Below, piece after piece: positions 7,784-13,317 of a DNA stretch of 13,654 nucleotides. Under the pieces are notes generated by a model, which worked only from the letters and a program-made list of their open reading frames with translations, had not been told where the DNA came from and ran no database searches. Made by a program: the position numbers and the translations under genes. The first letter of the stretch is position 1. Each line of letters begins with the position of its first letter. The DNA comes from an uncultured Desulfobacteraceae bacterium (GTDB lineage Bacteria > Desulfobacterota > Desulfobacteria > Desulfobacterales > UBA2174). Location: positions 1 to 13,654 of the forward strand of contig CALJLV010000054.1 of assembly GCA_937982505.1 (NCBI GenBank). Direction: 5' to 3'.

Positions 7784-8393
7784 GGCGGAAATAATCCTTG
7801 AGCTGGTCGCGCACGAAAAGGCGTGCCCGATGCAGGCGCACCTTGACGTTGGTGGGGGTCAGGTTGAGGATCTGGGCCGCCGCCTCGGTGGAAAACCCTT
7901 CCAGGTCGCGCAGTACCAGGACCAGTCGATATTTCTCCGGCAGCGCCACGATGGCCTCCTGGAGCTTCTCGGCCAGCTCCTGATCCAGGACCCGCTCCAG
8001 CGGCTCACGAGCCCACGGCGGCGTTTCGCCGGCCACGGCATTTTCGTCCCCCGGCAGGAAATCGTCCAGGGAAAGCTCCGGTTCGGGGGCGTATTGGGAG
8101 CGCCGGCGGCGCTTGATGCAGGTGCTGGCCGCGATCCGGTAGAGCCAGTTCTTGAACTGGCTCTCGAAGCGGAAATCCTGGAGGTAGCGAAAAACGTTGA
8201 GAAACGTGTCCTGGACCATGTCTTCGGCATCCGCGGCATGACCGCACATGCGCAGGCCGAAGTTGAACAACGGCTGCTGGTAGCGGCGCACCAGCGCGTA
8301 GAACCCGTCGGCGTCACCGGCCTGGATCGACCGGATCAGGGGGCTGTCGCGGTCTTCGATCCGCTTCGGTTTGGATGTCGGCGTCGGGGGCAT
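7758..8393 (-). CDS. ECF-family RNA polymerase sigma factor (sigma-24 / RpoE-like)
   Basis: The 211 residues contain a region 2 domain (about 30-98; FYALVRRYQQPLFNF, DAEDMVQDTFLNVF, FKNWLYRIA) for core binding and -10 melting, and a region 4 helix-turn-helix domain (about 142-200; LPEKYRLVLVLRDLEGFS, NVKVRLHRAR) for -35 recognition, with no region 3, as in extracytoplasmic-function sigma factors. A linker of about 45 acidic and proline-containing residues separates them. The ATG at 8393 has no good Shine-Dalgarno sequence; a 7-bp palindrome (8404-8421) lies 10 bp upstream of it. It is followed by its overlapping anti-sigma gene. Its regulon cannot be read from this window; both flanking operons on the same strand are candidates. 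Confidence 0.92.
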   Translation of the reverse strand: MPPTPTSKPKRIEDRDSPLIRSIQAGDADGFYALVRRYQQPLFNFGLRMCGHAADAEDMVQDTFLNVFRYLQDFRFESQFKNWLYRIAASTCIKRRRRSQYAPEPELSLDDFLPGDENAVAGETPPWAREPLERVLDQELAEKLQEAIVALPEKYRLVLVLRDLEGFSTEAAAQILNLTPTNVKVRLHRARLFVRDQLKDYFRHDRPAPAA

Positions 8394-8403
8394 GCGGTTT
8401 CGG

Positions 8404-8421
8404 GCTTGTCACCTGACAAGC
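8404..8421. promoter_or_regulatory. Perfect 7-bp inverted repeat just upstream of the ECF sigma gene
   Basis: GCTTGTC (8404-8410), loop of 4, GACAAGC (8415-8421). It fills most of the 37-bp gap between the 29-residue ORF stop and the sigma ATG. It could be an operator, or a terminator-like hairpin without T-run closing the electron-transfer operon; the sequence does not decide. Confidence 0.45.
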
Positions 8422-8430
8422 GTCGCGCAT

Positions 8431-8520
8431 TCAGGTGGAGATCCCCAATCGGGGGAGAATCCAGGCCTGCAGCGCGACCCAGATGCCGATGACAAGCAGG
8501 AGCAGCAAGATTTGGGACAT
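8431..8520 (-). CDS. 29-residue single-pass membrane microprotein
   Basis: A short frame from ATG 8520 to TGA 8431 encodes a peptide that is almost entirely one hydrophobic helix (ILLLLLVIGIWVALQAWIL) followed by a short tail PRLGIST. A strong ribosome site, GGGAGGT (8534-8528), sits 7 bases before the ATG, which argues that it is translated. It lies 29 bp after the cytochrome b stop on the same strand, so it is probably the last gene of that operon. By analogy with tiny helical subunits of other cytochrome complexes (CydX-like), it may pack against the cytochrome b; this is inference from position and shape only. No family was recognised. Confidence 0.6.
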   Translation of the reverse strand: MSQILLLLLVIGIWVALQAWILPRLGIST

Positions 8521-8549
8521 GAACCGTACCTCCCGGTTGGAATAATGGA

Positions 8550-9014
8550 TCAGGCGGCGCTTGTCCACCGCTTTTTCCCCAGCAGGGCCCAGAGCGCCAC
8601 CGCGAAATAGGCCATGACCAGGCCCAGATGAAGCAGGTCGAGGAACACGATCCACCCGGCCGACATGTAAACCCCGGAAAAATTTTTGACCACCCGCAGC
8701 CCGCCGGTGGCCACCAGCCCGGCCAGGAGGATGGCACGGATCGCGCCCGAAACGGTCAGGCGGCCCGCCCGGCCGCGGTGGATCAGAAAATCGGTGGCCG
8801 CATAGGCGATGAGCCCCAGCAGCAGGGCGGCGCCCAGGTAGTGCATCACGTGGGTGACATAAAATTGGGCCAGCCATCCCAGCCCCGGGACATCGGCGAT
8901 GTAGTAGCGCTTGAAGATGGGCATCTGGGCGAACCCGGTCAGGGCCATCAGCCCGAAGGTGGCCGCGTAGAGCCGGCCCAGGGTCCGGGACGGAGAGGTG
9001 GTTCGGCTGGGCAT
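8550..9014 (-). CDS. Four-helix membrane cytochrome b-like subunit
   Basis: A 154-residue integral membrane protein with four predicted helices (about residues 13-31, 50-73, 88-105 and 120-145). Histidines His55 and His58 in helix 2 and His129 in helix 4 are placed to bind a b-type haem; His79 follows helix 2. This fits the small cytochrome b or NrfD/FdnI-like quinone-reactive subunits that pair with periplasmic iron-sulfur proteins. Its ribosome site AAGGTAGG (9030-9023) overlaps the TAG stop of the preceding iron-sulfur gene, 8 bases before the ATG, so the two are translationally coupled. I infer that it carries electrons between the quinone pool and the iron-sulfur subunit. The exact family was not recognised, and haem binding is not proven. 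Confidence 0.7.
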   Translation of the reverse strand: MPSRTTSPSRTLGRLYAATFGLMALTGFAQMPIFKRYYIADVPGLGWLAQFYVTHVMHYLGAALLLGLIAYAATDFLIHRGRAGRLTVSGAIRAILLAGLVATGGLRVVKNFSGVYMSAGWIVFLDLLHLGLVMAYFAVALWALLGKKRWTSAA

Positions 9015-9023
9015 CGGGGGTGC

Positions 9024-10022
9024 CTACCTTTCCGCCGAGGCGTCGCGGCGCGGTGTTGACCCGGCGGCCTCGGCCTGGCCGGGATTTTCCTGGCCGGCGC
9101 GCAGCATTTTGGCCACCGCGGCCCCGGCCCCGGCCAGGGGGGCCAGGATCATGGCGGCGGCCAGACGGTTGCCGGTCTTCATCTGATCGGCCACCGGCGC
9201 CATGGGCGGCCGGCCCGGGCCGTACTGGCTGCCGGCGTTGATCTGTTCGAAGGGGACCGGCGACACGTAGATGGTGTGGGTGCCGCCGTTCTCCGAGGCC
9301 CCGTAGAGATGACCGCCGATCTTTTCGGCAAGCGCCTGGGCCTGGGCCAGGATCCGGCGGCGCGGCCCGATGGTCTGGACCTCTTCCGGGCAGGCCTCGA
9401 TGCAGGCCGGCAGTTCTCCCCGGGCCAGGCGGTCGTAGCAACGGTCGCACTTATACATGACGCCGTTGCCGGCCAGGGAAGGCAGCAGATCCAGGTAAAG
9501 GCCCACCCCGGTCTGGCGCTGGGGCACGTCCCAGGGGCAGACCTCCCCGCACTTGTTGCCCCCCAGGCAGATGTCCGCATCGATGCGCGACAGGCCGCTG
9601 GGCTCCTGGTAGGCCGCCCCCCAGGGGCAGAGCTTCACGCAGGGCGGATTGGCGCAGTGCATGCAGCGACGCGGAAGGGTCAGTTCGGTCTCCCGCCCGT
9701 CGATGATCACCGTAGCGTGCTGGATGTAAAGCCAGTTGTAGGGGGTGAGCCGGTCGTTGACATCCCGGCGTTCGGACCAGTCGGCCACCTGAACCCGGGA
9801 AGGGTACATTTTCGGATAGGGTTTGCGCGGCTCGGGAAACTTGTCCCCGTTGGCCTCATGGCAGGCCTCGACGCAGGCCTCGCATCCGATGCACTTGCGA
9901 ATGTCGATGAGGGTCGCCAGCGGTTCGCCCCCGGCCGCAGCCACGCTGCGGCTTCCGGCCGCCAGGGCGCAAGCCGCCCCCAGGCTCCCTCGGATGAAAC
10001 TGCGCCTTGAAATGGGTTTCAA
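9024..10022 (-). CDS. Tat-exported 4Fe-4S ferredoxin-type protein (HybA/DmsB-like)
   Basis: I place the start at TTG 10022, giving 332 residues that open MKPISRRSFIRG, a classic twin-arginine signal; AAGGAGG (10037-10031) lies 8 bases upstream. A longer TTG start at 10064 would add 14 residues before the signal and has no such site. Cysteine groups: Cys44-47-50-54; Cys120-123-128-132; Cys152-158-162; Cys192-195-207-211. This is the four-cluster layout of HybA, DmsB and NarH electron-transfer subunits. In the third group the expected Cys at +3 is Gly155, so 15 rather than 16 ligands are present and one cluster may be [3Fe-4S]. A hydrophobic stretch at about 287-307 is a probable C-terminal membrane anchor, as in HybA. 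Downstream are a cytochrome b and a tiny membrane protein. No catalytic subunit (hydrogenase, molybdoenzyme) is adjacent, so the electron donor or acceptor is unknown. Confidence 0.87.
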   Translation of the reverse strand: MKPISRRSFIRGSLGAACALAAGSRSVAAAGGEPLATLIDIRKCIGCEACVEACHEANGDKFPEPRKPYPKMYPSRVQVADWSERRDVNDRLTPYNWLYIQHATVIIDGRETELTLPRRCMHCANPPCVKLCPWGAAYQEPSGLSRIDADICLGGNKCGEVCPWDVPQRQTGVGLYLDLLPSLAGNGVMYKCDRCYDRLARGELPACIEACPEEVQTIGPRRRILAQAQALAEKIGGHLYGASENGGTHTIYVSPVPFEQINAGSQYGPGRPPMAPVADQMKTGNRLAAAMILAPLAGAGAAVAKMLRAGQENPGQAEAAGSTPRRDASAER

Positions 10023-10071
10023 AACCAAGGCCTCCTTGGCCGCATGACGGCCGCTTTCGGGCAACGGCAGG

Positions 10072-10091
10072 TTCCACCCTGGCGGGTGGAA
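10072..10091. promoter_or_regulatory. Perfect 8-bp hairpin upstream of the ferredoxin gene
   Basis: TTCCACCC (10072-10079), loop TGGC, GGGTGGAA (10084-10091). It lies 41 bp after the HD-gene stop and 49 bp before the ferredoxin TTG, on the minus strand. No T-run follows. It may be a weak terminator or attenuator separating mobB-HD from the electron-transfer genes, or an operator. Confidence 0.4.
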
Positions 10092-10132
10092 GGCATCGAC
10101 TGCCCCCTACTGAGCCGAACAGGACCGGAACG

Positions 10133-10948
10133 TTACACGCGCTGCGCAGGCGGCCAGCTCCGGGACGGCGTCGCCGCGGCCCGGACGGCGGCGTAGGCGA
10201 AGGCCCGGTCCACCGCGGCCTGCAGGGGCGGATCCTGGGGCAGGGTGGCGCTGATGGCGGCCAGATGGCCCTGTTCCAGCATCAGGCCAAAGGCCGCCGG
10301 CAGGTTGAGATCGTAAATCCAGGCCACCTGAAGCAGCTTGAAGTCGGTGCGGTTGCGCACGTCGCTGAGCCTGGCCATGCGCCCCCGGCGCAGCCGTTCG
10401 AGCACTGCCGGCGAATAGCCCGGGCTTTCGGCCAGGTCCAGGTCCACGGTGGCATTGAGCGCCCGCTGTCCGCTGGAACAGGTGCCGAAGACGCGCCAGA
10501 TGTCGAGCTTGTCCGCATCGCGCAGCATGCGGGCAAAACCCATGCGGCGCGGATCGGGGCGCTCCGGCAGGGCCAGGGCGTTGTGATGGACGACGGCAAA
10601 GACGAGTTCACCGCGGGCCCGGGGCGGCAATCCGCCAAGAACGCGATGGCGCCCCACTTCGCGCACGGAGACCCGGGCATGGTTGACCGAAATACCGTCG
10701 CGAAAAGTGCCGTACTCGCGATACTGGCGAAAGCGCCCCACATCGTGGAGCAGCCCCATCAATTCGGCCAGGATCCGATCCTGGTCGTCCATGCCGACGG
10801 ACGCCGCCAGAAGGGCCATGTTGGCCATGACCTCATGGGTATGGGCGATCTTGACGCGCAGGGGCAGGTCGCGGTCAGGGTCCCCGGTGAGAAAACCGGC
10901 CGTGTAGTCGTCGAACCAGCGGCGGTAGGGCTCCAGTCGGAGTCTCAT
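10133..10948 (-). CDS. HD-domain metal-dependent phosphohydrolase
   Basis: A 271-residue protein with the HD superfamily pattern: His36/His38 (HTHEV), His68-Asp69 (LLHDVGRF), His101, His121-His122 and Asp144 or Asp146 (RDADKLDI), the set that holds one or two metals in phosphohydrolases acting on nucleotides or related phosphoesters. The start is ATG 10948, 13 bp after the mobB stop; a GTG-style start at 11092 would run back inside mobB and adds 48 low-complexity residues unlike a domain, so it was rejected. The substrate is unknown. Its tight spacing puts it in one transcript with mobB, though no functional link between the two is established. The C-terminal 110 residues are helical with no motif I recognise. 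Confidence 0.8.
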   Translation of the reverse strand: MRLRLEPYRRWFDDYTAGFLTGDPDRDLPLRVKIAHTHEVMANMALLAASVGMDDQDRILAELMGLLHDVGRFRQYREYGTFRDGISVNHARVSVREVGRHRVLGGLPPRARGELVFAVVHHNALALPERPDPRRMGFARMLRDADKLDIWRVFGTCSSGQRALNATVDLDLAESPGYSPAVLERLRRGRMARLSDVRNRTDFKLLQVAWIYDLNLPAAFGLMLEQGHLAAISATLPQDPPLQAAVDRAFAYAAVRAAATPSRSWPPAQRV

Positions 10949-10961
10949 GCCGAACGGTGCC

Positions 10962-11498
10962 TCAACCCGGAAGGGAACGGAATCCCGGGCCGGGGCCCCC
11001 CCGCCGCAGAAATCGGTTTTCGATGAAATCGGCCAGGGCGGCCGCGTCGCCGAGGTCGAAAATCGGCACCCGGCACGCGATGCCGGCCACATCCGTCACC
11101 AGGGCCACCAGATGCGGATCCTCCAGGCACATAGGCGCGGCGCTGCGCGCGGCGCGGCACACCTCCACCTTGGGCTTGTCGGCCTTTTTGTAGCCCTCGG
11201 TAAGGATCAGGTCCATGTCCTGGAGGTGGAAGGCCAGATCGTCCAGACGGGGAGCGTTCAGATCCTTGATCAGGGCGAAGCGCCCGCTGGCGGCGACCAT
11301 CACGGCGTCGGCGCCGGCCTTTTTATGCCGATGGCTGTCTTTGCCGGGCTGATCGGCGTCGAAGTCGTGCCCGGCGTGCTTGATGGTAGCGATGCGGTAG
11401 CCCCGGGCCTTGAGAGCCGGAATCAGCCTTTCGATGAGGGTCGTCTTGCCGGAATTGGATTTGCCGACGATGGAAATGATGGGCGGGTGATGGGTCAT
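10962..11498 (-). CDS. mobB: Molybdopterin-guanine dinucleotide biosynthesis adaptor MobB
   Basis: A P-loop GTPase of the MobB family, 178 residues, near the family's usual 160-180. It helps MobA convert molybdenum cofactor into the bis-MGD form used by formate dehydrogenases, DMSO-reductase-type and related enzymes in the cytosol. Walker A is at 12-19 (GKSNSGKT). Further family segments are IKHAGHDFD (39-47), DSHRHKKAGADAV (54-66) and LILTEGYK (97-104). The start is ATG 11498, with a TTGACA promoter about 60-90 bp upstream. The HD-domain gene follows after 13 bp. mobA itself is not in the window. Its presence just upstream of an iron-sulfur/cytochrome b set hints at molybdenum or tungsten respiratory enzymes nearby, but none is seen here. 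Confidence 0.9.
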   Translation of the reverse strand: MTHHPPIISIVGKSNSGKTTLIERLIPALKARGYRIATIKHAGHDFDADQPGKDSHRHKKAGADAVMVAASGRFALIKDLNAPRLDDLAFHLQDMDLILTEGYKKADKPKVEVCRAARSAAPMCLEDPHLVALVTDVAGIACRVPIFDLGDAAALADFIENRFLRRGGPGPGFRSLPG

Positions 11499-11557
11499 CG
11501 CAGAAGGTACGCTCCCGGCAAGCCGGCCGATGGGTTAGGTGCCTGGGTCAAGGCACT

Positions 11558-11586
11558 CCATTAAGACCCGGGGGCCGGATTGTCAA
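11558..11586 (-). promoter_or_regulatory. Possible sigma70-like promoter for mobB
   Basis: A perfect TTGACA (11586-11581) precedes a poor -10 box TAATGG (11563-11558) with a 17-base spacer, about 60 bp before the mobB ATG. An inverted repeat GTGCCT/AGGCAC (11539-11556) lies just downstream of the -10, in the position of an operator or leader hairpin. Confidence 0.35.
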
Positions 11587-11787
11587 GACGAAGGGCGGGC
11601 ACCCGCGGGGCCTCGGCAACAAATGCGATAACTGCCCTGACGTTGAGGGGGTCTTGCGGGGAGCCGGGCCTGACCCCGAACCGGGGAAAAGGCGGGAATC
11701 GATCGCAACGCCATGGCCATCATGGACGCGAGCCGCCACCGCCAGGGGGAAGGAGGAAACCCGGCGGCGACGGCTCGTGTCGGGGTG

Positions 11788-11814
11788 GGCGGCACGCCCT
11801 TGGGCAGTGCCGCC
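11788..11814 (-). terminator. Strong GC-rich hairpin after the 106-residue gene
   Basis: GGCGGCAC (11788-11795) plus GCCC (11796-11799), a two-base loop, then GGGC (11802-11805), one unpaired A, and GTGCCGCC (11807-11814): 12 paired positions. It begins 12 bp beyond the stop codon on the minus strand. No T-run follows, so it is a terminator-like or 3'-stabilising hairpin rather than a textbook intrinsic terminator. Confidence 0.55.
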
Positions 11815-11826
11815 AGGGGGCTTGGG

Positions 11827-12147
11827 TCAACGCACCACGATGTCGCTTTTGAGTCGATCGGCGATGTTCAGGGACTGATCCAGGGCGTCGTTGATCTGGA
11901 ACAACTGGACCTTGAGGGTCTTGAGACTGGCCGGGGTGGCCTTGATGCGGTTGCCGCTTTCCAAAATCTGTTTGAGTTCCCTTGCCTTGAGGGAAAGGCC
12001 GGTGAGCTTTTCGGTGAACAGCCCCACCTCCTGGGCCCATTTGTGCCGTTCTTCATTGGGAAACTCGATGGGCTGGGTCCCCAGACCCTCCATCAGGGCA
12101 TCGATGCCGTATTCTTCCGGATCGGCGATAATTTCGTAGGGCGACAT
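11827..12147 (-). CDS. Hypothetical 106-residue helical protein
   Basis: I do not recognise this protein. It is translated with good support: AAAGGAGG (12160-12153) lies 5 bases before ATG 12147, and a strong hairpin follows the stop. The N-terminal 40 residues are acidic with aromatic and proline residues (PYEIIADPEEYGIDALMEG). The rest is predicted helical with heptad-like leucines (LTGLSLKARELKQIL, LKTLKVQLFQINDALDQSL), suggesting a small helical bundle or coiled-coil dimer. There are no cysteines, signal peptide or membrane segment, so it is probably cytosolic. It stands alone between two non-coding stretches of about 330 bp each and does not belong to either neighbouring operon by spacing. 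Confidence 0.7.
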   Translation of the reverse strand: MSPYEIIADPEEYGIDALMEGLGTQPIEFPNEERHKWAQEVGLFTEKLTGLSLKARELKQILESGNRIKATPASLKTLKVQLFQINDALDQSLNIADRLKSDIVVR

Positions 12148-12487
12148 GGCCGCCTCCTTTCCGCGGGCAGACCCGCGCTGCGGGGTTCCGGGTCAGTGGA
12201 CCCCGGGAATCGACGCTGGCCGGGGTCGAGGTGAATGATGCGACGGGTTGGCAGGAAAAGAATACAAATCCTGTGCCATCCCATGCCATCACCTTGTAAC
12301 CCCCCGGAACACAAGGCGGTTGATCTGCCTGCCCGCCGATCCGGGAGGCATCCTCACCGCCCGGGGCGGGCATTGCGTGAACAGCCCATGAACACTTTGG
12401 GTACAGGTTGAGCAGCCATTCAACCGGTGGCGGGCGCAACGGGGTGGAACGGCGGCGGGGTCTGCAACGGCGCGCCTGGGAAGGCGG
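12148..12487. other. Intergenic region / leader upstream of the 106-residue gene
   Basis: 340 bp without a supported gene. Next to the ribosome site lies a 6-bp hairpin CGCGGG/CCCGCG (12162-12177) and a second stem around GGGTC/GACCC (about 12186-12209), so the transcript leader could be structured. A sigma54-like sequence is noted at 12263-12278. Overlapping plus-strand frames look like shadows. Confidence 0.5.
12263..12278 (-). promoter_or_regulatory. Weak sigma54-like (-24/-12) promoter match
   Basis: On the minus strand TGGCACAGGATTTGTA matches the TGGCACG-N4-TTGCW pattern with correct GG and TTG spacing, but the nearly invariant C of the -12 GC is T. It lies about 116 bp before the ATG at 12147. 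Treat as tentative; no enhancer-binding protein site was identified. Confidence 0.22.
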
Positions 12488-13066
12488 TCAAAGCTGGCCC
12501 TTGAGCCCGATGGCCTCGGCCGCCTGGCGCATCCCTGCGATGGTCTCCTCGATCAGCGTCCCGAGATCGGCCCCCAGCATGGCCGCCCCCTTTTCGATCA
12601 CCGACCGATCCACGCCGGCGGCAAAGCGCTTGTCCTTCCATTTTTTCTTGACCGACTTGGCGGTCAGATCCAGAACGCTCTGGGAGGGGCGCACCAGAGC
12701 CGCCGCCGCCACCAGCCCGGTCAGTTCGTCCACCGCGTACAGGACCTTTTCCATCTCGCTTTCCGGTTTCACATCCGTGCAATGTCCCCAGCCGTGGCTC
12801 ACCACGGCCCGGATGTAGGTCCCGGGCCACCCCTCGTCGCGCAGGATCTGTTCCGTCCGGCGGCAGTGGGCCTCGGGGTACATCTCGTAGTCCAGATCGT
12901 GGACCAGGCCCACGATGCCCCAGGCCTCCTCATCCACGCCGCGCTGGCGGGCCATGTGCCGCATGACGGCTTCGACCGCCAGGGCGTGTTTGATCAAACT
13001 CTCGCTGCGATTATAGCGCGTCAGCAGCGCCCAGGCCTCTTCCCGGGTGGGGACGTGTTCCGTCAT
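12488..13066 (-). CDS. HD-domain (HDIG-type) hydrolase
   Basis: A 192-residue single-domain HD protein. Metal-site candidates are His27 (SLIKHALAVEAVMR), His56-Asp57 (GLVHDLDYE), His67, His91 (VSHGWGH) and Asp113 (AVDELTG), the H...HD...H...D order of HD phosphohydrolases. Proteins like this are commonly annotated only as HD or HDIG domain protein; the substrate is unknown. It is not closely similar to the other HD protein at 10133-10948 apart from these residues. GGAGG (13080-13076) lies 9 bases before ATG 13066. A TTGACA/TATCAA promoter is found about 65-95 bp upstream, divergent from the hpf promoter. The gene appears monocistronic. Confidence 0.8.
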   Translation of the reverse strand: MTEHVPTREEAWALLTRYNRSESLIKHALAVEAVMRHMARQRGVDEEAWGIVGLVHDLDYEMYPEAHCRRTEQILRDEGWPGTYIRAVVSHGWGHCTDVKPESEMEKVLYAVDELTGLVAAAALVRPSQSVLDLTAKSVKKKWKDKRFAAGVDRSVIEKGAAMLGADLGTLIEETIAGMRQAAEAIGLKGQL

Positions 13067-13129
13067 GGCATCTTTCCTCCAAGTCGGCTATAGTGAGCGG
13101 CAGCACGCGATAGGCGCCGGCGACGTCCG

Positions 13130-13159
13130 TTGATAGCCCCCTTGAACCGGGCTTGTCAA
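13130..13159 (-). promoter_or_regulatory. Sigma70-like promoter for the HDIG-type hydrolase
   Basis: TTGACA (13159-13154), 18-base spacer, TATCAA (13135-13130; four of six consensus bases). It is back to back with the hpf promoter; the two -35 boxes are arms of one inverted repeat. Confidence 0.55.
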
Positions 13160-13185
13160 ACGCTGCCGCGGGCGGATGTTTGACA
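13154..13185. promoter_or_regulatory. 8-bp inverted repeat formed by two divergent -35 boxes
   Basis: TGTCAAAC (13154-13161) and GTTTGACA (13178-13185), separated by 16 bases. Each arm contains the TTGACA of one promoter. Besides being two promoters, the site has the symmetry of a dimeric regulator site, with arm centres about 24 bp apart. Confidence 0.5.
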
Positions 13186-13207
13186 GCCGCCGCCGCGTGC
13201 CTAGCTT
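13180..13207 (+). promoter_or_regulatory. Sigma70-like promoter for hpf
   Basis: TTGACA (13180-13185), 16-base spacer, TAGCTT (13202-13207), which keeps the T, A and final T of the -10 box. The predicted start near 13213 leaves a leader of about 105 bases before the hpf ATG. Confidence 0.55.
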
Positions 13208-13208
13208 A

Positions 13209-13260
13209 TCCGGCAAAGGCCGGCAGACCCCATCGGGGGGCGCTGCGATCGGCAGGCGCC
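13209..13260 (+). promoter_or_regulatory. Structured 5' leader of hpf
   Basis: Three stems can form one after another: CCGG/CCGG (about 13210-13223), CCCC with GGGG around ATC (about 13228-13238), and GGCGC-TGC with GCA-GCGCC (13239-13260, one bulged G). This could be mRNA structure affecting translation or simply GC-rich sequence; no known riboswitch was recognised. Confidence 0.3.
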
Positions 13261-13317
13261 GAAAGGGGCGCAGGGCGGCGCAGAGACCAATGACGAACTT
13301 GCAGGAGGTCGATACTT

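Larger units (their letters stand above)
11499..11826. other. Intergenic region between the 106-residue gene and mobB
   Basis: No credible gene in 328 bp: frames here are arginine- and proline-rich shadows without ribosome sites. It holds a strong hairpin next to the upstream gene (11788-11814), a small 5-bp hairpin CCCCG/CGGGG (11674-11686), and the probable mobB promoter with its 6-bp inverted repeat (11539-11556). Confidence 0.6.

Noticed and set aside
5842..7794. 650-residue plus-strand open frame
   Set aside because: It lies opposite the hyuA-like gene and the anti-sigma gene, which have clear family motifs. Its product is rich in Gly, His, Asp and Arg without domains, as expected of a GC-rich shadow frame.
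8431..9450. 339-residue minus-strand frame containing the microprotein at its end
   Set aside because: Upstream of ATG 8520 the frame is an out-of-frame shadow of the cytochrome b and ferredoxin genes. Only the last 29 codons, with their own ribosome site, are credible.
10949..11092. N-terminal extension of the HD-domain protein to 11092
   Set aside because: It would overlap the end of mobB by about 130 bp and adds Ser/Pro-rich residues unlike a domain; ATG 10948 lies 13 bp after the mobB stop and begins the conserved part.
11548..11739. 63-residue minus-strand frame upstream of mobB
   Set aside because: No ribosome site, Pro/Arg/Gly-rich composition, and it runs through the probable mobB promoter.
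12408..12818. 136-residue plus-strand frame near the HDIG hydrolase
   Set aside because: Antisense to the 3' half of the hydrolase gene, without ribosome site or recognisable motif.
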